Shown here piece by piece: positions 1-8,596 of a DNA stretch of 64,000 nt (positions are counted from its first letter, which is position 1; each line of letters begins with the position of its first letter). The stretch covers positions 124,001 through 188,000 of the forward strand of contig NZ_JBISCC010000121.1 of assembly GCF_044385915.1 (NCBI RefSeq). Direction: 5' to 3'. Source of the stretch: Thalassobellus citreus (GTDB lineage: Bacteria; Bacteroidota; Bacteroidia; Flavobacteriales; Flavobacteriaceae). The notes under the pieces were generated by a model. The model ran no database searches. It was not told where the DNA came from and worked only from the letters and a program-made list of their open reading frames with translations. The position numbers and the translations under genes were made by a program.

Positions 1-147
1 CCTTAGGAAAGTATAAAAATATCTGGAATTACATAAGCTAATATATTCACTCCATTGCAAAAACATGATATAAAAAAAATAAAATATTAACATTTTAACC
101 AAGCAACCTTTAACAAAAACTTACATCTACAAACAAAAGTCTTTATT
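1..147. other. left-edge non-coding region
   Basis: AT-rich sequence before the first gene. I see no open frame of note, no TAnnTTTG promoter element and no clear hairpin. It probably holds the leader of the small exported protein that follows. Confidence 0.5.
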
Positions 148-726
148 ATGAAATTACTTTCCTTCTTAACTATGCTAACTATTTCTCTTTGCGGTGGCTT
201 ATGCTGTCCTCCCGAAGATGATTACACTACAATTAACATAGAAAATAATAATATTGTTAAAATTGAAAATAATCAAGATACTTTTAATTTAGGAGAAAAA
301 ATCTATATAACCACGATAATAAAAAATCAACAAACCTCTGTAGACAATCAAACATTACTACTAACAGATTACCTTGACACCACTAATAACGAAGCATACA
401 TATACAACTCATTTACACTTTACAAAGAAACAAATTTCAACACCTTATCTATAATACCAATTAATAATGATGTTTTAGAAATTATAACTGGAAACGCAAC
501 AGTAAACAATGAATATATTCAAGTAGAAAGCCCATATAATAGTAATACATTTACAAGTAAATTTAGTATCACCCTACTAGAATCTGGCACATTTTATTTA
601 TCTGGAAACGGCTACAACAACGCTGTATACTTTGATGTAAATACAAACGGAAAAGAATACATATCCATATCTTCAGAAATCATAAATTCAAACGATAACA
701 ACTACTATAAGTTTACTGTTAATTAA
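148..726 (+). CDS. small exported protein, possible lipoprotein, function unknown
   Basis: I do not recognise this 192-residue protein. The N-terminus (MKLLSFLTMLTISLCGGLCC) is a short basic-hydrophobic export signal ending in a Cys-rich CCPPEDD segment, so it is secreted and may be lipidated, although the cysteine context is not a textbook lipobox. The rest is rich in Asn, Thr and Ile and reads as beta-strands, as in a small Ig-like or adhesion-type envelope domain. No catalytic motif is visible. It ends just upstream of the miaE promoter and appears monocistronic. The start is the only ATG that gives a signal peptide. Confidence 0.7.
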   Translation: MKLLSFLTMLTISLCGGLCCPPEDDYTTINIENNNIVKIENNQDTFNLGEKIYITTIIKNQQTSVDNQTLLLTDYLDTTNNEAYIYNSFTLYKETNFNTLSIIPINNDVLEIITGNATVNNEYIQVESPYNSNTFTSKFSITLLESGTFYLSGNGYNNAVYFDVNTNGKEYISISSEIINSNDNNYYKFTVN

Positions 727-733
727 TAATAAT

Positions 734-741
734 TACCTTTG
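734..741 (+). promoter_or_regulatory. Bacteroidota -7 promoter element (TACCTTTG) of miaE
   Basis: Exact match to TAnnTTTG, 18 nt before the ATG at 760. It overlaps an in-frame TTG at 739, which excludes that TTG as the translation start because it would lie in or before the promoter. Expected transcript start is about 746-748. Confidence 0.65.
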
Positions 742-759
742 CTTCTAAAAAAAAAGCAC

Positions 760-1341
760 ATGCTTGGATTAAAATTAGCAACCGACCCACGTTGGGTAAA
801 CATTGTAGAGTCAAATATTGAAGAAATTTTAACCGACCATGCATGGTGCGAGCAAAAAGCAGCAACAAATGCCATAACTATTATTACACTAAACTCCGAA
901 CATACCGATTTAGTGACAGATTTACTAGCACTTGCCAAAGAAGAATTAGAGCATTTTCAAATGGTGCACGATATTATTAAAGCACGTGGTTACAAACTAG
1001 GCAGAGAGCGTAAAGATAGTTATGTAAACGAGCTTTATAAATTCATGAATAAAGGCGGAAACCGCGTACAATGTATGGTTGACAGACTCTTATTCTCTGC
1101 CATGATTGAAGCGAGAAGCTGTGAACGTTTTAAACTTTTATCTAAAGAGATAAATGACCCAGAACTTTCTAAATTCTATCACGATTTAATGATTAGTGAA
1201 GCTGGACATTACACAACTTTTATAGGTTTTGCTAGAAAATATGGTCAAGAAGTTGATGTAGACAGACGCTGGCAAGAACTTATTGATTTTGAAGCTGAAG
1301 TGATTCAAAACTACGGAAAATCTGAAACTATACATGGTTAA
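760..1341 (+). CDS. miaE: tRNA-(ms2io6A)-hydroxylase MiaE-like
   Basis: The 193-residue protein is a helical ferritin-like di-iron protein of the MiaE family, which hydroxylates the isopentenyl side chain of ms2i6A37 in tRNA. Visible ligand motifs are E-L-E-H at residues 62-65, a central E-A-R-S-C-E segment and E-A-G-H in S-E-A-G-H-Y, the usual E/ExxH...E/ExxH pattern. Length agrees with the family. I chose the ATG at 760 because the upstream in-frame TTG overlaps the promoter element. The gene stands alone between its own promoter and a weak hairpin. Family assignment is strong; which modified base is the substrate in this organism is inferred. Confidence 0.9.
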   Translation: MLGLKLATDPRWVNIVESNIEEILTDHAWCEQKAATNAITIITLNSEHTDLVTDLLALAKEELEHFQMVHDIIKARGYKLGRERKDSYVNELYKFMNKGGNRVQCMVDRLLFSAMIEARSCERFKLLSKEINDPELSKFYHDLMISEAGHYTTFIGFARKYGQEVDVDRRWQELIDFEAEVIQNYGKSETIHG

Positions 1342-1346
1342 AAAAA

Positions 1347-1372
1347 AAAGCCCAACCAAATGATTGAGCTTT
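1347..1372 (+). terminator. weak hairpin terminator after miaE
   Basis: AAAGC and GCTTT pair around an inner CAA/TTG, six bases after the miaE stop. The T-tract is short, so it is only a weak terminator candidate. Confidence 0.4.
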
Positions 1373-1531
1373 AATAACCGATTGTTGTTTGATTGATAAT
1401 CATTTGATTAGCAATATATAAACAAAAACCACCCAAAGCTGTTATTGTTTTGTTAAACAAATTTGTAAAACTGTTAATTAACATTTTACAAGAAGTACCT
1501 ATCAGCTTCAACACTTCTCAAAGAGAATATG

Positions 1532-1539
1532 TAACTTTG
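1532..1539 (+). promoter_or_regulatory. Bacteroidota -7 promoter element (TAACTTTG) of mutS2
   Basis: Exact TAnnTTTG match, 31 nt upstream of the mutS2 ATG; expected transcript start about 1545. Confidence 0.65.
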
Positions 1540-1570
1540 CGTTTCTTATTTTAAGATTTCAAACAAAAGA

Positions 1571-3739
1571 ATGATACACATTCACGAAAAAACATTACAA
1601 GATTTAGAATTTCCTACCGTTTTACAACAGGTAAGCGACCATTGCGTAACTCCACTAGGAAACGAAAAAGCATTACAAATTTTACCTTATAAAACTAAGG
1701 ATGAATTGCTTTTTGCTCTAAAACTAACCAACGAATATTTATCGTCTTTTTATAATGACAATAGAATCCCAAATCACGGATTCGACAGTATTACCAAAGA
1801 ATTAAAATTACTACGCATAGAAAACACTTATTTAGAGGTTCACAGCTTAAAAAAAATAGTTTCTATTTCACTAACATGTAATGAGATAGTCACCTATTTA
1901 AAAAAGTTTAAAGAATACTATCCAGGATTAAACGATCATGCGTTTTATATAGAAGTTACCAAAGTTATTATTGATAAGGTTGACAGCATAGTCGACCGTT
2001 TTGGAGACATAAAAGACAATGCTTCAAACTTACTTTTCGATTTACGTCAAGCTATAAACCAAATAAAAGGTAAAATTAATGCCAGTTTTTCGAGTGCATT
2101 AAACCAATATCATAGCTTAGAATATTTAGATGACATTCGCGAATCTGTAGTAGAAAACAAACGCGTACTCGCTGTAAAAGCCATGTACAGACGTAAAGTA
2201 AAAGGTTCTATTATGGGAAGTAGTAAAACAGGCAGCATTGTTTATATCGAGCCCGAAGCGACGCTTCAACACTCCAGAGAACTTAATAATCTAGAATTTG
2301 AAGAAAGCGAAGAAATTAACCGCATCTTAAAAGAAGTTACTAATTTTATTCGTCAGTTTTTACCATTACTAGAAAAGTACCAAGCCTTTTTAATAGATAT
2401 TGATGTGATTTCCGCGAAAGCGAAATACGCACGTTCCATGAACGCAATTCTTCCTGAAATATCAGAAAGCAAAAGCATGTTTCTTCGCGACGCCTACCAC
2501 CCTTTATTGTATTTAAACAATTTAGAAAAAAAAGAAACCACCTTTCCGCAAACCATAGAACTAAAAGACGATAGCCGAATTATAGTCATTTCAGGACCTA
2601 ATGCCGGCGGGAAAAGTATCACCCTAAAAACTGTTGGCTTATTACAAACCATGATTCAAAGCGGGATGCTTATACCCGTACACGAGCGCAGTAAAGTCTG
2701 CTTGTTTGATAAGGTTTTAAGCGACATTGGAGACAACCAATCCATTGAAAACCATTTAAGCACATACAGCTACCGTTTAAAACAAATGAATTATTTCTTA
2801 AAAAAGTGTAATAAAAACACGCTTTTTTTAATTGATGAATTCGGAACAGGAAGTGATCCTGAATTAGGTGGTGCATTGGCTGAAACATTTTTAGAAGAGT
2901 TTTATCATCGTGAAGCATACGGTATTATTACCACGCACTACTCCAATTTAAAAATATTAGCCAACGAGTTACCATGCATGCTAAATGCTAACATGTTGTT
3001 TGATGAGCGTACTTTAGAACCCTTATTCAAACTCGTTATCGGTCAAGCCGGAAGTAGTTTTACTTTTGAAGTTGCTCAGAAAAACGGTATTCCATACAGC
3101 TTAATAAATCGCGCTAAAAAGAAGATAGAACGCAGTAAAGTGCGTTTTGATGCAACTATTGCCAAACTTCAAAAAGAGCGTTCTAAACTTGAAAAAACAG
3201 GACAATCGTTAAGGCAAAGTGAAAAGAAAAAAGGAGAAGAAGCCGATAAACTTGAAGAAATTAACACCAAAATTCAAAAAAAACTAGAAAGCTACCAAGA
3301 ATTATACGATAGCAATCAACGCCTCATTTACTTAGGACAAAAAGTAAACGACATTGCCGAAAAATACTTCGAAAACAAGAAAAAACGCGAATTAATGGGC
3401 GAACTTTTCAAATTGGTTCAAATTGAAAATTCTAAACGTAAAAAAGTTTCCGCGAAAGCAAAAAAAGCTATTAAAGCTAAAGAAAATCAAGTTAAGCAAG
3501 AGGTTGAAAAGAAAGTTGAAGTTATTAGAGTCAAGAAAAAAGAAGCCAAGAAAAAAGCTATTGAACAACCTAAACCCAAAGCTATTATTAGAATTGGAGA
3601 CCGCGTTAGAATGGAAGATGGTAGAGCGATTGGCACTATTGATAAAATAGAAAAAAACAAAGCCGTTGTTAATTATGGCATGTTTACAACAAATGTAAGT
3701 ATTGACCAACTAGAATTGGTTGAGGCTATGAAGAAATAA
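1571..3739 (+). CDS. mutS2: MutS2 family ATPase lacking the Smr nuclease domain
   Basis: A 722-residue MutS2-type protein: N-terminal lever/clamp helices, then the MutS ATPase with Walker A G-P-N-A-G-G-K-S at about residue 342, Walker B L-I-D-E-F at about 420 and the ABC-like G-T-G-S-D-P-E signature, a long charged coiled coil (about 510-650), and a C-terminal KOW-like beta domain (I-G-D-R-V-R...). MutS2 of Firmicutes is about 780 residues and ends in an Smr endonuclease domain; here the protein stops right after the KOW-like segment and the downstream frames show no Smr remnant. MutS2 proteins act on branched DNA and, in some bacteria, on collided ribosomes. The role here is inferred and may be ATPase-only. 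Confidence 0.93.
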   Translation: MIHIHEKTLQDLEFPTVLQQVSDHCVTPLGNEKALQILPYKTKDELLFALKLTNEYLSSFYNDNRIPNHGFDSITKELKLLRIENTYLEVHSLKKIVSISLTCNEIVTYLKKFKEYYPGLNDHAFYIEVTKVIIDKVDSIVDRFGDIKDNASNLLFDLRQAINQIKGKINASFSSALNQYHSLEYLDDIRESVVENKRVLAVKAMYRRKVKGSIMGSSKTGSIVYIEPEATLQHSRELNNLEFEESEEINRILKEVTNFIRQFLPLLEKYQAFLIDIDVISAKAKYARSMNAILPEISESKSMFLRDAYHPLLYLNNLEKKETTFPQTIELKDDSRIIVISGPNAGGKSITLKTVGLLQTMIQSGMLIPVHERSKVCLFDKVLSDIGDNQSIENHLSTYSYRLKQMNYFLKKCNKNTLFLIDEFGTGSDPELGGALAETFLEEFYHREAYGIITTHYSNLKILANELPCMLNANMLFDERTLEPLFKLVIGQAGSSFTFEVAQKNGIPYSLINRAKKKIERSKVRFDATIAKLQKERSKLEKTGQSLRQSEKKKGEEADKLEEINTKIQKKLESYQELYDSNQRLIYLGQKVNDIAEKYFENKKKRELMGELFKLVQIENSKRKKVSAKAKKAIKAKENQVKQEVEKKVEVIRVKKKEAKKKAIEQPKPKAIIRIGDRVRMEDGRAIGTIDKIEKNKAVVNYGMFTTNVSIDQLELVEAMKK

Positions 3740-3885
3740 GTAAAAACACCCGAAAGAAACTATTTAAGAATCACTTTTGCTGATAGAATGACAACTTTGA
3801 GATAAAAATAACAGCCAACACCAAGTTGTTGAATCTACAACTTTAGGTGCCGACTGTTTCCACTCTATCTTAACTAACTCATAAT

Positions 3886-5499
3886 CTATTTACATTTAAG
3901 TCGGGTGAATGTTAAATCGAGCCCCCAAATATTAGTAGATGCCCTATAGCAGCGTTCCCAGTTACCTGATTCTTGATGTACATAACCATAAATGTTATGG
4001 TGATATGAATCCTTATAACCATTTTTCTCTTTTTCTTCAACCCAAATTTCAATATCATAAGCACCTTGAGGCACAATAATTTCGGTTATAGACCCCGAGG
4101 TCTCATTAGCAATCCAACCATAAACGTAGTCATTTTTGTTAATTGGTAACAACTGAGTTGGCAGGCTATTTTTTGTCTCACGTTGAGGCGCATCTGGTAA
4201 ATTATTCTTAAAAGTAATCCCCACTCTAAAGTCTTTTTTAGTATCATTAATAAACTGCAACGTTGGATGTACACGCCCTGATGTATTACAATTCGTAGCC
4301 TTATAATCTGTAGCAAACCCCATTTTGGCAATGGTATTATCTTTTAAATATCGTACTGTATACGCAATAGGAACACCTGGATTAGTTCTACTGTAAATAG
4401 CATTTTCCTCTCCTTTTATTATTTTATCTAAATCACCAAAATTCCTAGCAGATACTAACTCTGCTGTATTAGCAGCATTACCTCCTATAGCAAATGTTTT
4501 TATACTCGCTTTTTCTAATATATTTTGAACTCTTAGCTTTGTTTCTAAATCTAACGAATTTTTACCCGCAGCATAACCAAAAGCCGCCTCTAAATCACTA
4601 TCTGAAGCTTCTACAGAAGTCTCCATTCTAAACATTATAATACGACCATAACTAACGTTGTGAATATAAGCTGGCGGACTACTAGAATCAAGAATACCTT
4701 CAATTTCTGATAACGATACACTTTCATGAAACACATCAGAAGGTTTTAATGGTTGATCCATAGTAATATTATAGAACACTTGCTTATAAACCATCATAGC
4801 TACTCTTTTTTCGCTAGTAGATTCATAATCAAATTCGCTTGAAACTGTATTACCAGCCCAATCGGCGTTTAAACCTAATTCTAAACTCATTTGCTTTTTA
4901 GAGTACAACGTTGTTGCGTCTGATTTTGAACTTGACGGATTAACATAACCATCCTGATAGGCATTGGCGTTCCACCATTCTAAAGCCTTATCAATTTCGC
5001 TATTTACATTTGAGTTTTCAGCATCTACAACTACAAAAGTTCCGGCATCTCCAATCCCTGGCAGATCTACTCGCAAGGTTAATGGAGCTCTTTTAACTCT
5101 CAGCGATGTTGGAAGTCCATTCCGTAAAGAGGCATCTCCTTTTACTAATGCCCCAGGCCAGATAACGCCCTTATTAGGATCTAATACGGGAATATCCTGA
5201 AAATTTGTTTTTAAGTTATATTCCGTGGTTGTACAATTGGTTGATGTGTTTTTTCCATAAACATCTACATTTTCAGAGGTTTCTTCACCTTTTGTTTTTA
5301 GTACCGCTTCCCCTTGGGTATCCAAAGCACCCAACAGTTCATCAGCGTTATAATTTAAACTCTTTAAATAAGCATCTATATTTTCAGTTTTTTGAGGAGC
5401 CCCCTCAACCGATTCATCTTTACTACATCCATAAACCAATACAAATGCAAAAAGAAAGACATAAATAATTCTTTTTAATCTTAATAGCTTTGTTTTCAT
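3886..5499 (-). CDS. cholesterol-dependent-cytolysin-like pore-forming lipoprotein
   Basis: A 537-residue protein matching the thiol-activated cytolysin family along its length. Recognisable CDC signatures in order: I-W-P-G-A-L-V-K-G-D (about 113-122), A-P-L-T-L-R-V-D-L-P-G, E-W-W-N, V-Y-K-Q-V-F-Y-N-I-T-M-D (237-248), P-P-A-Y-I-H-N-V-S-Y-G-R (275-286), the I-G-G-N-A-A Gly pair (338-343) and P-I-A-Y-T-V-R-Y-L-K-D-N (377-388). Domain 4 diverges: the Trp-rich undecapeptide is absent, and the strand corresponding to G-T-T-L-Y-P reads G-L-D-L-T-F, so the Thr-Leu cholesterol pair is not kept. The N-terminus is a signal with V-Y-G-C near residue 25, suggesting a lipoprotein. I start at the ATG (5499); the upstream in-frame TTG lies next to the promoter. 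Likely role is a pore former against other cells; target unknown. Confidence 0.85.
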   Translation of the reverse strand: MKTKLLRLKRIIYVFLFAFVLVYGCSKDESVEGAPQKTENIDAYLKSLNYNADELLGALDTQGEAVLKTKGEETSENVDVYGKNTSTNCTTTEYNLKTNFQDIPVLDPNKGVIWPGALVKGDASLRNGLPTSLRVKRAPLTLRVDLPGIGDAGTFVVVDAENSNVNSEIDKALEWWNANAYQDGYVNPSSSKSDATTLYSKKQMSLELGLNADWAGNTVSSEFDYESTSEKRVAMMVYKQVFYNITMDQPLKPSDVFHESVSLSEIEGILDSSSPPAYIHNVSYGRIIMFRMETSVEASDSDLEAAFGYAAGKNSLDLETKLRVQNILEKASIKTFAIGGNAANTAELVSARNFGDLDKIIKGEENAIYSRTNPGVPIAYTVRYLKDNTIAKMGFATDYKATNCNTSGRVHPTLQFINDTKKDFRVGITFKNNLPDAPQRETKNSLPTQLLPINKNDYVYGWIANETSGSITEIIVPQGAYDIEIWVEEKEKNGYKDSYHHNIYGYVHQESGNWERCYRASTNIWGLDLTFTRLKCK

Positions 5500-5528
5500 A
5501 ATTTCTAATTTTTTGTGATTCAACAGTT

Positions 5529-5536
5529 CAAAACTA
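5529..5536 (-). promoter_or_regulatory. Bacteroidota -7 promoter element (TAGTTTTG) of the cytolysin gene
   Basis: Exact TAnnTTTG match on the minus strand, giving a leader of about 20-25 nt before the ATG at 5499. It argues against translation from the TTG at 5523. Confidence 0.6.
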
Positions 5537-5568
5537 GATATGAATACAAGTGAAAACTAATTTTTGGC

Positions 5569-5619
5569 ATGGACAAAGTATGGACAACCATACAAAGAAG
5601 TATCATTAACTAACATGGA
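5569..5619. promoter_or_regulatory. ATGGAC direct repeats, possible activator site
   Basis: ATGGACAA occurs at 5569-5576 and again at 5580-5587, exactly 11 bp apart, and ATGGAC recurs at 5614-5619. They lie about 45-95 bp upstream of the inferred cytolysin transcript start and between two divergent genes, the usual place for an activator. Binding protein unknown; the neighbouring TPR-HTH protein is the obvious candidate. Confidence 0.35.
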
Positions 5620-5809
5620 CTAGAATAAAAATCAGCAAAAACAAAACCACCCTAAAACACTACATATAAGTTATTTAAATAAATCTCAGTCTTTAAACTT
5701 CTCAAAAAAGGTATAGACTAATTATAGATAAATCAATTTTTAAGCAATTAACAGAATGCTATTTTAATTAATAAAAAATCTATCTTAGTAAAGCCAAAAT
5801 ATCCTTAAC

Positions 5810-7690
5810 ATGAAAAATTTATTAGGAATTATTTTTATTTTATTTTTAGTAAGCAATTTTACAACTGCTCAAAATCAAAAATATATTGACAGTTTAAAAA
5901 ATGACTACAATACAATGCCTGATACTTATAAAAAAGTACAAACATCAGCAAGATTATTTTACGCAGAAATATATACTAACCCGAAAAAAGGAGCAGTTCA
6001 CGCAAAGAACTGTATTAACTTATCAAAAAAGATTAAATATAAATCGGGCGAAACTGTTGGTCATTTCCACTTAGGAGTATATTACGATTTAATACATAAT
6101 ATTGACTCATCTGAATACCATTATAACAAAACCTCTGAGTTAGCTAAAAAATATAATGATAGTGTAATGCTTCCAAAAGCACTATCTGTTTTAGCAGGAA
6201 TAGCCTTAGAAAAAGGTGATTTTAAAAAAGCTTTAGAATTACGTAATGAGTCTTCCAAAAAGTTTATAGCAAATAAAGATTATTTAAGTTATGGAGTTAA
6301 TCTTGGCAATAAAGCAATAATATATACTGAAAAAGGAGACTATAAATCAGCTATAAATGAAAGTCTATTTGCCTTACGAGTTTTAGACACAATTGATAAA
6401 GAAACTTATAGAAAAGCAGATATAAACTCACAAATAGGAGATATAGAAATACGAAGAAAAAATTATAATGAAGCTTTAAGGTATTACAATAAAGCGTTAA
6501 AGGTTTATTTAGAATTAAATGACAACATTTACGTAAGTAATTCATATCTGAACATTGGAGATACCTACATTAAACTTGATAATGAAATTAAAGGTAAAGA
6601 TTTTTTAGAAAAAGGGCTAAAAATCGCAAGAACCCATAATATAAAAGATAATATTTATAAATCACTAACAGCATTATCAACGATATACAGTAATGAAAAT
6701 AAATTTAATAAAGCACTATCCTACCTAAAGGAGAGTGAAGAACTTAGCAAAACTGAAAGTAATTCAACAGACTATTTATATGTTATTACAGAAATAGGAA
6801 CTGTTTTAAGCAAAAAAGGAAATCATAATCAATCCTTAAAATATTTAAACCTAGCAGTAAAAAAAGCAGATTCATTAGATTCTAAATACCAATTAAAAAA
6901 TGCATATTCAGCGAGAGCGAATGCACAGGAAAGAGCAGGCAACTTAAAAAGCGCCTTAAAAGACACAAAAAGTTTTATTTCCGTATCAGATAAAATAGAC
7001 AATAATTTAATATCAAAACAAATAGAAGAATTAAAAACAAAATATGAAACCGAAAAAAAAGAAGCCGAAATTGCTTTGAAAAATGAAGAAATAAAAACCC
7101 TCAACCAAGAAGTAGAAATTAGCAATTTACGCAAAGGACTTTATGCTGGAGGCATGTTTACATTTGTTGCTATTTCTGGACTATTATTCTTTAGCTTTAA
7201 ACAACGTGAAAAAAAGAATAGAATTGCTCGTGAAAAACAAGAAGCCATATATCAACAAGAATTAGCTTTCAAAAAGAAAGAATTAGCTTCACAAACCTTA
7301 CACCTAGTTCAAAAAAACACGTTTATTCAAGAGCTTAAAGAAAATTTAGAAAAGATTAAAAAATCGCCAGAATTGTTTAAAGTAGAATTTAGGCGTTTAG
7401 TTATGCTCCTAAAAAAAGAAAGTGCCGAAGATAAAGATTGGGAAGTATTTAAAAGCTATTTCTCTGAAGTGCATAATAACTTCGATCACAAACTAAAAGC
7501 AATCTACGAAGACATAAGCGAAAAAGAAATACGACTGGCTTCGTTTTTACGCATGAACCTTTCTACCAAAGAAATAGCCTCCATGTTAAACGTATTACCA
7601 GATAGCGTTTTAAAGTCTAAATATCGACTTAAAAAGAAACTTAATTTGGATAAGGAAACCGATTTAAATCAGTTTTTAAGTGATTTGTAA
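5810..7690 (+). CDS. membrane-anchored TPR protein with C-terminal LuxR-like HTH
   Basis: A 626-residue regulator of a type common in Flavobacteria. Residues 1-20 form a signal sequence (ending T-T-A-Q), followed by about seven or eight tetratricopeptide repeats to about residue 390, a charged coiled coil, one transmembrane helix at about 443-463 (G-L-Y-A-G-G-M-F-T-F), another coiled coil, and a C-terminal helix-turn-helix (L-S-T-K-E-I-A-S-M-L-N..., about 584-611) resembling LuxR/GerE. The topology puts the TPR domain in the periplasm and the HTH in the cytoplasm, as in a one-component transmembrane transcription factor. It is divergent from the cytolysin and could control it; that link is inferred from position only. 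Confidence 0.82.
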   Translation: MKNLLGIIFILFLVSNFTTAQNQKYIDSLKNDYNTMPDTYKKVQTSARLFYAEIYTNPKKGAVHAKNCINLSKKIKYKSGETVGHFHLGVYYDLIHNIDSSEYHYNKTSELAKKYNDSVMLPKALSVLAGIALEKGDFKKALELRNESSKKFIANKDYLSYGVNLGNKAIIYTEKGDYKSAINESLFALRVLDTIDKETYRKADINSQIGDIEIRRKNYNEALRYYNKALKVYLELNDNIYVSNSYLNIGDTYIKLDNEIKGKDFLEKGLKIARTHNIKDNIYKSLTALSTIYSNENKFNKALSYLKESEELSKTESNSTDYLYVITEIGTVLSKKGNHNQSLKYLNLAVKKADSLDSKYQLKNAYSARANAQERAGNLKSALKDTKSFISVSDKIDNNLISKQIEELKTKYETEKKEAEIALKNEEIKTLNQEVEISNLRKGLYAGGMFTFVAISGLLFFSFKQREKKNRIAREKQEAIYQQELAFKKKELASQTLHLVQKNTFIQELKENLEKIKKSPELFKVEFRRLVMLLKKESAEDKDWEVFKSYFSEVHNNFDHKLKAIYEDISEKEIRLASFLRMNLSTKEIASMLNVLPDSVLKSKYRLKKKLNLDKETDLNQFLSDL

Positions 7691-7695
7691 AATCG

Positions 7696-7703
7696 TATCT
7701 TTA
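7696..7703 (+). promoter_or_regulatory. variant -7 promoter element (TATCTTTA) of the DCC gene
   Basis: Seven of eight positions of TAnnTTTG, ending four bases before the ATG at 7708, so a transcript from it would be leaderless. Confidence 0.4.
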
Positions 7704-7707
7704 CACA

Positions 7708-8127
7708 ATGAATTTTGGAGTTCCAAACCACAAAAAATTAATCCTGTTTGATGGTGTTTGCAACCTCTGTAACAGTAGTGTGCAGTATGTAATTAAGCAC
7801 GACACAAAGAACCTGTTTCTTTTTACCGCTTTACAAAGCGATATTGGACAAGAAATTATTAAGAATCACAACATAGACACTCATAAAATAGACTCTATCC
7901 TAGTATACACACCAAAAAAAGGCATTGATTATAAATCTACAGCGGCTTTAAAAATAGCACACCAATTAGGGTTTCCACATAATTTAATGTCTGTGTTTTT
8001 TATTATTCCAGCTTTTATTAGAAATTGGGTTTACGATTATATAGCTAAAAACCGATACAAATGGTATGGCAAAAAGGATGCTTGTATGATTCCTACACCT
8101 GAATTGAAGAGTAGATTTTTAGAGTGA
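7708..8127 (+). CDS. DCC family thiol-disulfide oxidoreductase (DUF393)
   Basis: A 139-residue member of the DCC (DUF393) family. The defining motif D-G-V-C-N-L-C is at residues 15-21 (Asp15, Cys18, Cys21), followed by the usual F-L-F-T-A-L-Q-S segment and a C-terminal W-Y-G-K-K-D-A-C block. There is no signal peptide, so it is cytoplasmic. The family has a thioredoxin-like fold with a CxxC pair but its substrates are not established. It starts 17 nt after the TPR regulator, yet has its own promoter-like element, so operon membership is uncertain. Confidence 0.88.
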   Translation: MNFGVPNHKKLILFDGVCNLCNSSVQYVIKHDTKNLFLFTALQSDIGQEIIKNHNIDTHKIDSILVYTPKKGIDYKSTAALKIAHQLGFPHNLMSVFFIIPAFIRNWVYDYIAKNRYKWYGKKDACMIPTPELKSRFLE

Positions 8128-8132
8128 TTTTA

Positions 8133-8286
8133 GGGCGCATCCCTATTGGGTCAGGCTTTACACTATATCTTTTTTATACTAAACTTGTTTCAGCACCTTA
8201 TCTACTGCAGTACTCTGCATTATAAATAGTTTTTCTTTTCAATCTTATTACTTGTATAAAAAAGGATGCCGTTTCAATCCCTTGCG
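8133..8286 (-). repeat. dispersed repeat, GGCATCC family, copy 1 (reverse)
   Basis: Read on the minus strand it begins GCGCAAGGGATTG, continues through ACGGCATCCTTTTTT and ends AAAAAAGATATAG...AAAGCCTGACCC...GCGCCC. Copies with the same landmarks lie at 41614-41803 and 61108-61191. The A/T-rich inner arms can pair to form a stem-loop. Variable middle, conserved ends. Confidence 0.65.
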
Positions 8287-8363
8287 CACTTGCTCGCTGC
8301 AACAGTAAACATAACTAAAGGCATTTGTTAAACCTATCATCTATTCATCTTTAATAATTTGTA

Positions 8364-8472
8364 AATTATGTAATTTCTCCCTGCGTTCGAAATGACGCAT
8401 AAATTATAATTAACACACGTTAGTCATGTCGAAATGAGGTACGATTGAGACATCGCAAAACCATATAATCTT
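8364..8472. repeat. 110 bp palindromic repeat, copy 1
   Basis: Close to 90 percent identical by eye to 10586-10695 and in the same orientation. Imperfect inverted arms: ATTTCTCCCTGCGTTCGAAA with TGAC on the left and GTCATGTCGAAATGAGG...GAGACAT on the right. Resembles a REP-type extragenic palindrome. Confidence 0.75.
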
Positions 8473-8596
8473 GAGCACAAGAAAACCAAACTAACTCTAA
8501 AAGCCACTTTACGTTTAAAAGAGTACACTTTACTCATTATAAGTTTTACACTTAGTATTGATACGATAGTTTTATTAAAAATTAAAACCATCTATC

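Larger units (their letters stand above)
8128..8596. other. 469 bp intergenic region with two dispersed repeats
   Basis: No gene seen. It holds an inverted-orientation copy of the GGCATCC repeat family (8133-8286) and a copy of the 110 bp palindromic repeat (8364-8472), followed by about 120 bp of AT-rich sequence that should contain the promoter of the MuiA-like gene. Confidence 0.6.

Noticed and set aside
739..759. TTG as start of miaE
   Set aside because: It overlaps the TACCTTTG promoter element at 734-741; the ATG at 760 begins the conserved MiaE sequence.
3823..3843. Terminator of the cytolysin gene (AAGTTGT/ACAACTT)
   Set aside because: The stem is only 7 bp and there is no T-tract after it on the minus strand, so I did not list it.
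5500..5523. TTG as start of the cytolysin
   Set aside because: It lies 5 nt from an exact minus-strand -7 element, so transcription starts at or after it; the ATG at 5499 gives a standard signal peptide.
8128..8596. CRISPR array or tandem repeat
   Set aside because: The repeats are single dispersed copies without regular spacers.
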